Below, piece by piece: positions 45,623 to 54,229 of a stretch of DNA of 64,000 bases. The notes under the pieces were generated by a model that did not search any database, was not told the DNA's origin, and saw only the letters and a program-made list of their open reading frames with translations. Both the position numbers and the translations under genes were made by a program. Source of the DNA: RAM1 sp050247515 (GTDB lineage: Bacteria > Pseudomonadota > Gammaproteobacteria > Burkholderiales > Burkholderiaceae_C); NCBI GenBank assembly GCA_050247515.1, contig JBFWUB010000021.1:1-64000 (forward strand). The letters run 5' to 3'. Position 1 is the first letter of the stretch; each line of letters starts with the position of its first letter.

Positions 45623-46110
45623 ACCACACGCCCGCGCAGGTGTCGGTGCTGTTTGTGTGCATGGGCAACATCTGCCGCAGCCCCACGGCGCACGGCGTGT
45701 TTCGCCACCATGTGCGCCAGGCCGGGCTGGCCCACGCGGTGCGCGTGGACTCCGCCGGCACCCACAATTACCATCCCGGCGAGCCACCCGATGAACGGTC
45801 GCAACGACACGCCGCGCGCCGCGGCTACGACCTAAGCGACCTGCGCGCGCGCCAGCTGCGCGAAGCAGACTTTGAAACGCACGACCTGATCCTGGTGATG
45901 GACTGGGACAACCTGGCCCTGGTGCAGGCCGAGTGCCCGCCGCAGCACCAGCACAAGGTGCGCAGGTTCACGGAGTTTTGCCAGAGGCTGGACGCCACGG
46001 TGGTGCCGGACCCGTATTACGGCGGGGCCAAGGGCTTTGACCATGTGCTGGATCTGGTGGAGGATGCTTCGGTGGGGTTGTTGAGGTTTGTGGCCACGCG
46101 GGTGGCGTAA
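45619..46110 (+). CDS. Low-molecular-weight protein-tyrosine phosphatase
   Basis: A 163-residue LMW-PTP. P-loop VCMGNICRSPTAHG (CxGNxCRS, Cys14) and the general-acid DP in VVPDPYYGGAKGFDHVLDLVEDAS are intact. It dephosphorylates tyrosine in proteins, often linked to polysaccharide control, though no tyrosine kinase is near. Overlaps the MFS stop by 4 bases. Confidence 0.95.
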   Translation: MNHTPAQVSVLFVCMGNICRSPTAHGVFRHHVRQAGLAHAVRVDSAGTHNYHPGEPPDERSQRHAARRGYDLSDLRARQLREADFETHDLILVMDWDNLALVQAECPPQHQHKVRRFTEFCQRLDATVVPDPYYGGAKGFDHVLDLVEDASVGLLRFVATRVA

Positions 46111-46412
46111 ACTTTCGGCCCTTTGCAGCGCTTAACTGGATGACCTTAGTGCAGCGGTAGCCGCGGTTCACTTCTATCCTTTGAGCGGCAAGCCCTATCG
46201 CTACCATCGAACTGCTGACCAAGCTACAGTGCTAGAGATAAAGCGGGTGCCGTTTCTAGCCCGCGAACACCCGAGTCGCCTAACAATCGCCTGCCACTCA
46301 CTAGTCGGCGCATCGCAGTTTTGCCTTCGGGCAAAGCGGCGTTTCGCCCGCACAATGAAACGGTGCACCTAATCGGGCTGATACATTTTGAAAATCGCAC
46401 AAGGGAGGCTAC
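46111..46412. other. 302-base gap at left edge of the defence insert
   Basis: No gene is seen. Base composition is less GC-rich than neighbours. It contains a UUCG-loop hairpin (TTTGCC 46320-46325, GGCAAA 46330-46335). An RYYYAAC-type motif (GCCTAAC at 46278-46284) occurs, but a matching partner for an integron attC site is missing. The start of gajA is preceded by AAGGGAGG (46401-46408), a strong ribosome binding site. A promoter is expected but not clearly readable. Confidence 0.5.
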
Positions 46413-48359
46413 ATGAAACTCGTCCGACTCCGGCTATCTAATTTTCGATCCTTCGGTCCGGGCCCCACCGTGGTCGAGCTGACTGACATGACGTTCTTGC
46501 TCGGACCAAACGGCTCAGGCAAGACTGCCGTGCTCCAGGCCCTCGCCCGCATGTTCGGCCTTGATCCTGCGCAGCGAAGGATCAAGCGGTCCGACTTTCA
46601 CGTTCCGGCGAGCGAAGCGCCGGAGGACGCCCCGGATCAGCGGACCCTTTGGGTCGAAGCGGACTTCGAGTTTCCCGAACTGGAACAGGATGATGCCGAC
46701 GCGGCGGCACATCCGGCGGTGCCTGGCAACTTCGCGCATATGCAACTGGTGGCGGCGGAAGGCCCGGCGCAAGTTCGCTTCCGGCTGAAGGCAACCATCG
46801 ATCAGGACGACGACATTGAAGAAGGCTTCACGTTCGTCATCAGCGAAGACGAGGAGGGAAATCCAACCGAGGAGAGCCGCGTATCGAAGCAGGACCGTAG
46901 TGCCATCCAGGTCCACTACCTGCCTGCACGTCGCGACCCTGCCGACCACATCTCCTACTCTGCCAACGCATTGCTCGGGCGAGCGCTGCGGTCGGCGGAC
47001 TGGAGCGCGGAGCGCGAGGAGGTCAGCACGCTGACGGAGCAGATTGGCGATGAACTCCGCGACAACGCTGCCATCGGCGGAATCGCTACCGCGCTCACCG
47101 ACCAGTGGGGCAGCTTGCACAAGGGAGGCCACTACACAAACCCGTCGGTCTCATTCGGGCGAAACGAGATCGAGAACCTGCTGCGGCATCTGAGCATCGG
47201 CTTCACGCCGGGCCATGGGGAAAACATCGTGGACTTCACGCGACTCAGCGACGGTCAACAGTCCCTGCTCTACGTCTCTCTGGTGCTAGCCATGCACGAC
47301 ATCGGCTGCAAGGTCTTGAACGGCGAGCTGGCCGAAGCGTTTGACATCGACAAGCTGCGTCCCGCCGTCTTCACGCTCATCGCCATCGAGGAGCCTGAAA
47401 ACAGCTTGTCGCCCCACTATCTCGGGCGCGTTGTCAGGACGCTAACGACCTTCGCAGAGGGGCAGGACAGTCAGGCTCTGGTAGCTACGCATGCACCGTC
47501 GCTCTTGCGCCGGGTACCGCCGGAGTCGGTCCGGTACCTTCGCCTGAACGAAGAGCGGAGCACCGTCGTCAAGAGCATAGAACTCCCGGAGGACGAGTCA
47601 GCACAGAAGTTTGTTCGCGAAGGCGTCCAAGCCTTCCCAGAGCTTTACTTCTCCCGCATGGTCATCCTGGGCGAAGGTGACAGCGAGCAGATCGTGCTGC
47701 CGCGATTGCTGGAGGCCCGAGGCATCCTCGCCGATGACGCATCCATCTCCGTAGCGCCACTCGGCGGGAGGCACGTCAATCACCTCTGGCGGCTCCTGAA
47801 CGGACTTGGCATCCCGCATGTGACGCTGCTGGACCTAGATGTCGCGCGGTATCAGGGCGGATGGGGCCGCATCAGGTACGCCGCCAATCAGCTTCTGAAC
47901 TATGCCGATGTCGATGGCAATGACCTGACGCAGGAAGAGATCGACGACATCCCGAAGTGGAACTCCAACGACGGAATCATTCTTGGCGATCTGGGCTGGA
48001 TCGCCCGCCTTGAGGCGCTCGGGGTCTACTTCTCCACGCCGCTCGATCTCGACTTCATGATGATGACGCACTACCCGGCTGCATATCGCGTGGAGGACGA
48101 CGATCTGGAGGAGCCCGACGAAGACACGATCAAGGCCGTGCTTGGCAAGAGCCATGACGTGCTTGACGGGCAGTATTCCGACGAGCAGCGAAGCTACTTC
48201 GATGCCTACCATCGAAGGTTCAAGCTCGATAGCAAGCCCACTTCCCATATCCGCGCGATGGCAAACCTAGATGACGACGCGCTCATCGAGGACATGCCTG
48301 ATGTACTTGACCGTCTGTTCGATGCGGTCGAGGCCAAGCTCGTAGACTTGCCCGAATGA
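46413..48359 (+). CDS. gajA: OLD-family ATPase/TOPRIM nuclease (Gabija GajA-like)
   Basis: A 648-residue class 2 OLD protein. The ABC-type ATPase head has Walker A GPNGSGKT (31-38), signature LSDGQQS (278-284), Walker B TLIAIEEPEN (321-330) and switch ATHAPSLL (358-365). The TOPRIM nuclease domain has the catalytic Glu421 in VILGEGDSEQ and Asp474/Asp476 in TLLDLDVARY. With the helicase directly downstream this is the Gabija combination; family members sense nucleotide loss during phage attack and nick DNA. Length somewhat exceeds the 578-residue Bacillus cereus GajA. Codon usage is less GC-biased than the flanking genes, suggesting recent transfer. Confidence 0.9.
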   Translation: MKLVRLRLSNFRSFGPGPTVVELTDMTFLLGPNGSGKTAVLQALARMFGLDPAQRRIKRSDFHVPASEAPEDAPDQRTLWVEADFEFPELEQDDADAAAHPAVPGNFAHMQLVAAEGPAQVRFRLKATIDQDDDIEEGFTFVISEDEEGNPTEESRVSKQDRSAIQVHYLPARRDPADHISYSANALLGRALRSADWSAEREEVSTLTEQIGDELRDNAAIGGIATALTDQWGSLHKGGHYTNPSVSFGRNEIENLLRHLSIGFTPGHGENIVDFTRLSDGQQSLLYVSLVLAMHDIGCKVLNGELAEAFDIDKLRPAVFTLIAIEEPENSLSPHYLGRVVRTLTTFAEGQDSQALVATHAPSLLRRVPPESVRYLRLNEERSTVVKSIELPEDESAQKFVREGVQAFPELYFSRMVILGEGDSEQIVLPRLLEARGILADDASISVAPLGGRHVNHLWRLLNGLGIPHVTLLDLDVARYQGGWGRIRYAANQLLNYADVDGNDLTQEEIDDIPKWNSNDGIILGDLGWIARLEALGVYFSTPLDLDFMMMTHYPAAYRVEDDDLEEPDEDTIKAVLGKSHDVLDGQYSDEQRSYFDAYHRRFKLDSKPTSHIRAMANLDDDALIEDMPDVLDRLFDAVEAKLVDLPE

Positions 48360-50017
48360 TCCGGGTCGAACAATGGTCTCCTGCTGACGGCCTCTCTCTT
48401 GAGCCGAACGCGCTCGCGGCGGCCAAAGAGATCGACCGCAACCTGGCGCTGACCGCTGGTCCAGGCGCAGGCAAGACGGAGATGCTGGCGCAGCGTGCCG
48501 ACTTCCTGCTGCGCACCGGGTCGTGCCGATATCCAAAGCGCATCCTGGCGATATCCTTCAAGGTCGACGCCAGTCAGAATCTCAAAGCCCGAGTCCGCAA
48601 GCGTTGCGGACCGGAGTTAGCGGCGCGCTTTGACAGCCAGACGTTCCATGCGTTTGCGAAACGCATCATTGATCGCTTCAGGCAGGTACTAACGGGCAAG
48701 GACGCGCTTGATCCGGACTACAGCATCGGCCCGCACCGCATCCAGCGGCGATCCATCACTTTCGATGACATGGTGCCGCTCGCGGTTCAAATCGTGGAGT
48801 CAAGTCAGATCGCGCGCAACGCTATCCGTCAGACCTACAGCCATGTGTTCCTTGATGAGTTTCAGGACTGCACGAATGCGCAGTACGAACTCATCAAGGC
48901 TTGCTTTCAGGACACAACTGTCCTGCTGACAGCGGTTGGCGACACCAAGCAGCGAATCATGGGCTGGGCCGGGGCGCTTGAAGGAATCTTCGAGAGCTTT
49001 GCACAAGACTTCGACGCACTTCCACTTAACCTCTATCAGAACTTTCGGTCGGAACCAAGGTTGCGCCGCATGCAGAACACCATGGTGCGCGTCATGGATC
49101 CCCCCGCAGCACTCGATGACTCTGACCTTCCCGGCGATGAGGGAGAGATCGAAGTTCTGCGGTTCGGCAACGATGCTGACGAAGCGGATGCCCTCGCAGA
49201 TTTAGTGCGCGCTTGGATCGAGGACGAAGGTGTGAATCCTTCTGGGATCGCCGTGCTGGTCAGCAAGCAACAGAACCTTTACTGTCAGAAGCTGCGGGCT
49301 GCACTGGATGCAAATGGTGTGCCCTACCGCGATGAGGATGCAACCCAAAACCTGGCATCGGAGCCGGTTGCGAACCTGATCGTCGATTTCCTTCTCATCG
49401 CGGCGGGGCAGCGGCAGCCTGGCCCATTTCAGCGCCTGCTCGACCTTGTGGTGTTCGGGCGTGGGCTCGATCAGGAGAACGAATATCGCGCGCGATCTCG
49501 GTGGAACCGCCACATCGTGGCCGTCAAACAGCGGCTTTCGGCAGAGGAGGCCGATCTTGCAGACATCGACGACCTACGAACCATAGTCGACGAGCTGCTC
49601 GACATTATCGGACGCGATGCCGTGGTCGGCCTCTCATCGGAGTACGCACAGGGAGACTACCTGCAACAGCAGGTCGACGCGACCATTGCTCGTGCGCATT
49701 CATTGTTGGCGGAACGCAAGGATGCGACGACGGCCCTCGCGTCGTTCTCGGGTGATCGGGCCATGCGAATCATGTCGATCCACAAGAGCAAGGGACTGGA
49801 GTACGACACAGTCGTGATGCTGGGTGTTGAAAGTCAAACGTTCTGGGGTGAGCAGGATGCCGAGCGCTCGGCGTTCTTCGTCGGCATCTCGCGCGCTAAG
49901 CGTCGTTTGTACCTGACGGTTTGCGAGGAAAGAGAACAACCTGAAGGAGCGCGGTACTGGAAGGTTTCCCGGGCGGAGCATGATGAGTTCGTAGGATACG
50001 CGACGCCCTACCTATAG
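48356..50017 (+). CDS. gajB: UvrD/Rep-like helicase (Gabija GajB-like)
   Basis: A 553-residue superfamily 1A helicase. Walker A AGPGAGKT (34-41), motif Ia (ISFKVDAS), Walker B FLDEFQD (165-171), motif III GDTKQRIMGWAG, QNFRSEPRL (IV-like), and motifs V (MSIHKSKGLEYDTVV) and VI (FFVGISRAKRRLYL). It overlaps gajA by 4 bases (ATGA), so both are translationally coupled. GajB in known systems partners GajA. No third gene belongs to the pair here; the next gene is on the other strand. Confidence 0.9.
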   Translation: MIRVEQWSPADGLSLEPNALAAAKEIDRNLALTAGPGAGKTEMLAQRADFLLRTGSCRYPKRILAISFKVDASQNLKARVRKRCGPELAARFDSQTFHAFAKRIIDRFRQVLTGKDALDPDYSIGPHRIQRRSITFDDMVPLAVQIVESSQIARNAIRQTYSHVFLDEFQDCTNAQYELIKACFQDTTVLLTAVGDTKQRIMGWAGALEGIFESFAQDFDALPLNLYQNFRSEPRLRRMQNTMVRVMDPPAALDDSDLPGDEGEIEVLRFGNDADEADALADLVRAWIEDEGVNPSGIAVLVSKQQNLYCQKLRAALDANGVPYRDEDATQNLASEPVANLIVDFLLIAAGQRQPGPFQRLLDLVVFGRGLDQENEYRARSRWNRHIVAVKQRLSAEEADLADIDDLRTIVDELLDIIGRDAVVGLSSEYAQGDYLQQQVDATIARAHSLLAERKDATTALASFSGDRAMRIMSIHKSKGLEYDTVVMLGVESQTFWGEQDAERSAFFVGISRAKRRLYLTVCEEREQPEGARYWKVSRAEHDEFVGYATPYL

Positions 50018-50295
50018 AAGGGGACGAAAGAAAATTGAGAGTTTCATGTCCCGGCCCAATTGGGTCATCTTTCGACAACATAAAAATTTGCACCAAAGGA
50101 TCAACCAGTGGGGCCGTAGTTTTCACTCAGTCACAGTCAGTCAGACGAAATGGAGGTAGTGGCGGCAATCCACTAAGTGTCCGCTCTTGCCAAGGCCGGT
50201 CATCAGGTGAGTTGAAGTCGACCAGCGGCTTTCAGTCTAGAACCGACCCCCACCGGCCTCTGACCACAGGCCGCCTACTGGCCGTGAGCCGTCAT

Positions 50296-50718
50296 TCACT
50301 TCCCGCTTTCAAGTTTTCTTCCCACCCCCGCCAACTTCCCCTTCCCCGCCGCCCGCAACAACCGCTTGAACGTCGGGCATTCAAAATGATTCTCCGCCGG
50401 GCACACTGCCGCGTGGTGCAGCCCGTTGCTCAGGGCCTGCAGCTTCTCGATGGTGTCGTCGATCTCCTGCGCCTTGCTGCGCAGCGCGCCGCGGTCGATG
50501 CCCTTGCGACCATTGCCCGCCACCATCTGCCGGATCTCGTCCAGCTTGAAGCCCGCCGCCTGCCCCAGCGCGATGAGTGACAGCCGGTCGATCACCTCCG
50601 GCGCAAACGTGCGCCGCAGGCCCGCGCGGCCGGTGGATTCGATCAGGCCCTTTTCCTCGTAATACCGCAGCGCCGATGCGGGCATGCCGGAGCGTTTGGC
50701 CACTTCTGCGATGTCCAT
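50296..50718 (-). CDS. MerR-family regulator
   Basis: A 140-residue regulator: HTH MDIAEVAKRSGMPASALRYYEEKGLI at the N-terminus, long dimerisation helix, and C-terminal CPAENHFECPTFKRLLR with two Cys (about 106 and 114) that may sense metal or redox. It is divergent from DUF2938, with a MerR-type promoter in the 80-base space. Probable local activator of that operon. Confidence 0.9.
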   Translation of the reverse strand: MDIAEVAKRSGMPASALRYYEEKGLIESTGRAGLRRTFAPEVIDRLSLIALGQAAGFKLDEIRQMVAGNGRKGIDRGALRSKAQEIDDTIEKLQALSNGLHHAAVCPAENHFECPTFKRLLRAAGKGKLAGVGRKLESGK

Positions 50719-50730
50719 TGCAAAAACCTC

Positions 50731-50761
50731 TTGACTTCAAGTTGACTTGAACTTGCATAGT
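50731..50761 (+). promoter_or_regulatory. MerR-type promoter (19-bp spacer) of DUF2938 operon
   Basis: -35 TTGACT at 50731-50736 and -10 CATAGT at 50756-50761 are separated by 19 bases, the overlong spacer that MerR activators correct by distortion. A dyad TTCAAGT-TG-ACTTGAA occupies 50736-50751 inside the spacer. Strong position-specific fit. Confidence 0.75.
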
Positions 50762-50798
50762 GACGTCATCGCACTCCAACGTCAACCAAGGACACCGC

Positions 50799-51296
50799 AT
50801 GAATATCTCTCTGGACACCGCCGCACGGGTTGTGTTGATCGGCCTGGGCGCCACCGCCGTCATGGACGGCTGGCTGTTGCTGCTGCAGCGCCTGGGCGTG
50901 CCCACGCTGGACTTTTCAATGATCGGGCGCTGGGTGGGCCACTGGCGCCACGGCGTCTTCCGGCATGCGGCCATTGCCCAGGCCGCGCCGGTGCGCCACG
51001 AGCTGGCGTTGGGCTGGCTGGTTCATTACGCCACCGGCGTCGGGTTTGCCGCGCTGCTCTTTGCCGTGGCGGGCGCTGGCTGGCTGCACAGCCCCACGCC
51101 GGCGCCCGCCATCGCGCTGGGCATGGCCACGGTGGCCGCGCCCTGGCTGGTGATGCAGCCGGCCATGGGCGCGGGCACGGCAGCGCGCCGCACGCCCACG
51201 CCTGCGCGCAACCGCGCCAGAAGCCTGGCCAACCACACCGTTTTCGGGCTGGGCATGTACCTGGCCGCCGTCTTCACCGCGTGGATCGCGCAGTGA
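50799..51296 (+). CDS. DUF2938 membrane protein
   Basis: A 165-residue membrane protein with about four helices (AARVVLIGLGATAVMDGWLLLL; LGWLVHYATGVGFAALLFAVAG; AIALGMATVAAPWLVMQPAMG; HTVFGLGMYLAAVFTAWIA). The DGW...IGRWVGHW segment is typical of DUF2938. First gene of the MerR-controlled operon. No function is known for the family. Confidence 0.9.
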   Translation: MNISLDTAARVVLIGLGATAVMDGWLLLLQRLGVPTLDFSMIGRWVGHWRHGVFRHAAIAQAAPVRHELALGWLVHYATGVGFAALLFAVAGAGWLHSPTPAPAIALGMATVAAPWLVMQPAMGAGTAARRTPTPARNRARSLANHTVFGLGMYLAAVFTAWIAQ

Positions 51297-51337
51297 AGCC
51301 GCTTCATCCCCCGATCCATCCCCAGGAAATCAACATC

Positions 51338-51928
51338 ATGAAAAAACTCGCCATCATTTATCACAGCGGCAACGGCAATACCGCGCAGATCGCCCAGCTC
51401 GTCGCCGAAGGCGCGGCCACCGTGGCCGGCATCCACGTCACGGTGCTGAAGGCTGAAAACATCACGCCGTCGCCCGAACAACTGCTGGCCTACGACGGCT
51501 TCGTGTTCGGCTCGCCCACCTACCTGGGCGGTGTGTCGGCCCCGTTCAAAGCCTTCATGGACGCCACGGGCCGCCTGTGGAAGTCGCACGCGCTCAAGGG
51601 CAAGCTGGCAGCGGGCTTGACCGTGTCGGCGCTGCCGTCGGGTGACAAGCAGTCCACGCTGATCTCGATGTTTGTCTTTGCCATGCAGCACGGCATGGTG
51701 TGGGTGGGCAACGCCATCCTGCCCGAGCAGCATGCAGGCGTGCCGTATGACGAGGCGGCGAACCGCCTGGGCTCCTGGGCGGGCCTGATGGCGCAGGCTG
51801 GGCACTCCTCGCCCGGTGCAGGCGCTTTCGCGCCCGGTGACCTGAAGACCGCGCGCATGTTTGGCGCCAACGTGGCCCGCGCGCTGACGTGCGGGGCGTG
51901 TGCCGGCGCGGCAGAGGTGGCACGATGA
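51338..51928 (+). CDS. Flavodoxin/WrbA-like NAD(P)H quinone reductase
   Basis: A 196-residue flavodoxin-fold protein. FMN phosphate loop IIYHSGNGNTAQIAQ, then VFGSPTYLGGVSAPFKAFMDATGRLW and GLTVSALPSGDKQSTL. Probably reduces quinones or related compounds with NAD(P)H; second gene of the operon, 41 bases after DUF2938. A C-terminal CGACAGAAEVAR tail is unusual. Confidence 0.9.
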   Translation: MKKLAIIYHSGNGNTAQIAQLVAEGAATVAGIHVTVLKAENITPSPEQLLAYDGFVFGSPTYLGGVSAPFKAFMDATGRLWKSHALKGKLAAGLTVSALPSGDKQSTLISMFVFAMQHGMVWVGNAILPEQHAGVPYDEAANRLGSWAGLMAQAGHSSPGAGAFAPGDLKTARMFGANVARALTCGACAGAAEVAR

Positions 51929-52161
51929 TCCCCCGCAAATATGAGCAGGTGCTGTTCAGCCTGGTTCTGTCGGGCCTGATGTCGCTGATCCTGTCGGCCT
52001 TTTCCACCGCGGCCACGCGGGGGTTCGTGGGCGGGTTCTTTCACGCATGGCTCACGTCGTGGGCTGCGGCCTGGGCGCTTGCTTTCGCCATCGTTCTGGT
52101 CGTCGCGCCGCTGTCGCGCAAGCTCGTCCAGAAGGTGCTCACCCCCGCCGGTTGCGCTTGA
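51925..52161 (+). CDS. DUF2798 small membrane protein
   Basis: A 78-residue protein with two helices (LFSLVLSGLMSLILSAFSTAAT; FFHAWLTSWAAAWALAFAIVLVVAPL), the DUF2798 pattern. Overlaps the flavodoxin gene by 4 bases. Ends convergent with and overlapping the next gene by 23 bases. Confidence 0.88.
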   Translation: MIPRKYEQVLFSLVLSGLMSLILSAFSTAATRGFVGGFFHAWLTSWAAAWALAFAIVLVVAPLSRKLVQKVLTPAGCA

Positions 52162-52453
52162 TCGCCTTGTCCGCCAGCACCGCCACGGCCATGCCGGCCA
52201 GCACCAGCAGCGCTGAAATCACAAACCCCACCGGCCCCTCGGGCACCAGCGCCGTGGGGTACTGCGGCAACGCTTCGGCCAGTGTCTTCACCATGGGCAG
52301 CTTGGCCGCGGCGCGCTCGCCATTCACCGCCATCAGTTCGGCCCGCGCAAACACCGCGCCCAGGATGGCAATGCTGCCGGCCAGGAACACGGCTTTGCCC
52401 AGGACCATCGCGCGCCGGGGGTGCCGGTCAATCAGTAATTGAAACCATTCCAT
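52139..52453 (-). CDS. Hypothetical two-helix membrane protein
   Basis: A 104-residue protein with helices VLGKAVFLAGSIAILGAVFARAELM and GFVISALLVLAGMAVAVLA, a charged tail KAIKRNRRG and a middle loop with GERAAAKLPMVKTLAEALPQYP. No family recognised. It starts 18 bases downstream of the kinase stop on the same strand. Confidence 0.6.
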   Translation of the reverse strand: MEWFQLLIDRHPRRAMVLGKAVFLAGSIAILGAVFARAELMAVNGERAAAKLPMVKTLAEALPQYPTALVPEGPVGFVISALLVLAGMAVAVLADKAIKRNRRG

Positions 52454-52470
52454 GCGGCGACTCTAGCGGA

Positions 52471-53367
52471 TCACTGCGCCTGGAGCTGGCGCTGGTACAG
52501 CGCCGCATGCAGCTCGATCGATGCGCCTGCGGCCAGCACGTCCAGCCCGCGCAAGGCATCGGCAAAGGCCACCGCCGTGTCAAAGCGGTCGCGCGCGCGC
52601 AGGGCCAGCGCGCGGCCCAGCACCTGGCCCACGGGGCTGGTGGCCAGGCCCGGCGGCAGCCGCAGGGCGCCGCGCGCATGGGCAAAGGCCACGGTGGCAA
52701 ACGGCCCTTCGGGCACCATGGGCCAGCCCAGCAGGCATTCGGCCAGCACCAGGCCCATCTGGTACACGTCTGAGGCCGGCGTCACCTCGCCGCTGGCAAA
52801 GTATTCCGGCGATGTGTAGCGCGGCGTGCAGGCCATGCCGCCTTCCTGCGTGACGCGGGATCGCTGCATGTGGTGGGCGATGCCGAAGTCGGTGATGCGC
52901 AGGCGCGGCGGCTCCTGCGCCTGCTGGTCCAGGAACAGGTTGGCGGGCTTGATGTCCTTGTGCACGATGCCGCGGCGGTGCACGGCGTCCAGCCCGTCCA
53001 GCGCGTCGCAGAACATCGGGATGAACCAGTCGGCCGCGCAGCTGCCGTACTGCTGCAGGTAGGTCGCCATGTCGGCGCCGTTCAGCAGCTCCATTACAAA
53101 GAAGGGGCGGCGCGAGCCGGCGGCCACGCCGAAGTCGAGCACGGCCACCAGGTTGGGGTGGGCCACCTGCGCGGTGGACAGCAGTTCCTGCAGCAGGCGG
53201 CGGTCCAGCGTGGTGTCGTCCAGCGGCTGGTGCAGCACCTTCACGGCCACCAGCTCGCCGGTTTCCAGGTCGTCGGCGGCCACCACGTCAGCCATGCCGC
53301 CCACGCCCAGCGTGTGCCGCACCAGATAGCGCCCGGCAATCACCGGATCCATGCCGGGGCCGGCCAT
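52471..53367 (-). CDS. Serine/threonine protein kinase (Hanks-type)
   Basis: A 298-residue kinase domain without a transmembrane or PASTA extension. G-loop LGVGGMADVV (20-29), VAIK-type VAVKVL (Lys43), catalytic loop IVHKDIKPANLF (134-145) with Lys in place of the usual Arg before Asp, DFG at 160-162 and APE-like SPEYF. HKD replaces HRD, lacking the RD-kinase arginine, so activation-loop phosphorylation may not control it. It lies 5 bases after the DUF4388 gene, which has the membrane anchor, and could signal on its behalf. Confidence 0.93.
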   Translation of the reverse strand: MAGPGMDPVIAGRYLVRHTLGVGGMADVVAADDLETGELVAVKVLHQPLDDTTLDRRLLQELLSTAQVAHPNLVAVLDFGVAAGSRRPFFVMELLNGADMATYLQQYGSCAADWFIPMFCDALDGLDAVHRRGIVHKDIKPANLFLDQQAQEPPRLRITDFGIAHHMQRSRVTQEGGMACTPRYTSPEYFASGEVTPASDVYQMGLVLAECLLGWPMVPEGPFATVAFAHARGALRLPPGLATSPVGQVLGRALALRARDRFDTAVAFADALRGLDVLAAGASIELHAALYQRQLQAQ

Positions 53368-53372
53368 GCGCG

Positions 53373-54212
53373 TCAGCGCAGCGCTTTGACGGCCAGTGCC
53401 ACCACCGCCACCAGCAGCACCACCAGCCCCGCGGCCATGGCCACCAGCACGCCGCGCACGCCGCCCCCATCGGCCGGCGGCGCCTTGGCCGCGGCATTGC
53501 GCTCGTGGTGGGCCAGCGCGGCGCGCAGCTCGGCGGCCACCAGCGGCGGCAGCGACTGCAGCCGCCCGTCCAGCGTGTTCAGCGTCTGGCCCTGGGCCTG
53601 CACCTGGGCCTGCATCTGCGCCAGCGCCGCGGCGACTTCCTCGCGCACGATGGGCCGCAGCTGCGCGGCCACGGCCTTGCCCAGTACTTCGGGTGACGCC
53701 TGCGACGGCGGGAACGGGAACGGGCCGGACGCACCGCCGCGCGGCCCGGTGGGGGCTGGCATCTGGGGCGCTGCCTGCGGGCCGGCCTGGGGCGCGGGCA
53801 TGTCGCGCAGCCGCAGCGTGGCGTCGGTGCCGGCGCCGCCCTGCCCCATGGATTTCACGCGGTCATAGACTTCCTGCAGCCGGCAGCGCGGCATGGGGAA
53901 CGGGCCGGTGGGTTCGGTGTGATACACGGCAAACGACAGGCCCGAGCCCTGCACCGCCGTGCCAAACAGCGCCTTGAACACGTTGTCGGGGTCGGACGAG
54001 GTGGGCATGCGCGCCTCCAGCACCTGGCCGGCCTTGAGCAACACCTCGCTGAAGGCGACCTCGCCGCGGCGGATCAGCAGGCGCAGGCACTGGCGGCTCA
54101 GGCCCAGCACCTGGACCACGTCGTCAAAGGAAAAATCGTCAAAGGTGCCGGCCATGATCTGCACGTCATTGGCGCCGAAACCGGTGGGAACAAAAGCGGC
54201 CTGGTGTTGCAT
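53373..54212 (-). CDS. DUF4388-domain protein with C-terminal membrane anchor
   Basis: A 279-residue protein. The N-terminal third (MAGTFDDFSFDDVVQVLGLSRQCLRLLIRRGEVAFSEVLLKAGQVLEAR...VFKALFGTAVQGSGLSFAVYHTEPTG) matches the PATAN/DUF4388 type found in signalling proteins. A Pro/Ala-rich linker, a helical segment that may form a coiled coil (VAAALAQMQAQVQAQGQTLNTLDG), and a final helix (VRGVLVAMAAGLVVLLVAVVALAVKAL) follow. Located between globin and kinase genes with gaps of 17 and 5 bases. Confidence 0.85.
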   Translation of the reverse strand: MQHQAAFVPTGFGANDVQIMAGTFDDFSFDDVVQVLGLSRQCLRLLIRRGEVAFSEVLLKAGQVLEARMPTSSDPDNVFKALFGTAVQGSGLSFAVYHTEPTGPFPMPRCRLQEVYDRVKSMGQGGAGTDATLRLRDMPAPQAGPQAAPQMPAPTGPRGGASGPFPFPPSQASPEVLGKAVAAQLRPIVREEVAAALAQMQAQVQAQGQTLNTLDGRLQSLPPLVAAELRAALAHHERNAAAKAPPADGGGVRGVLVAMAAGLVVLLVAVVALAVKALR

Positions 54213-54229
54213 GGTGGTGTCCCGGCCCT

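Noticed and set aside
46260..46412. Integron attC site before gajA
   Set aside because: A GCCTAAC (RYYYAAC) box is present but no GTTRRRY partner or folded arms could be found, and no integrase is in the window.
50018..50295. Additional gene or mobile-element end after gajB
   Set aside because: The 278-base stretch shows no supportable frame, no terminal inverted repeat and no direct repeat matching the left edge near 46111.
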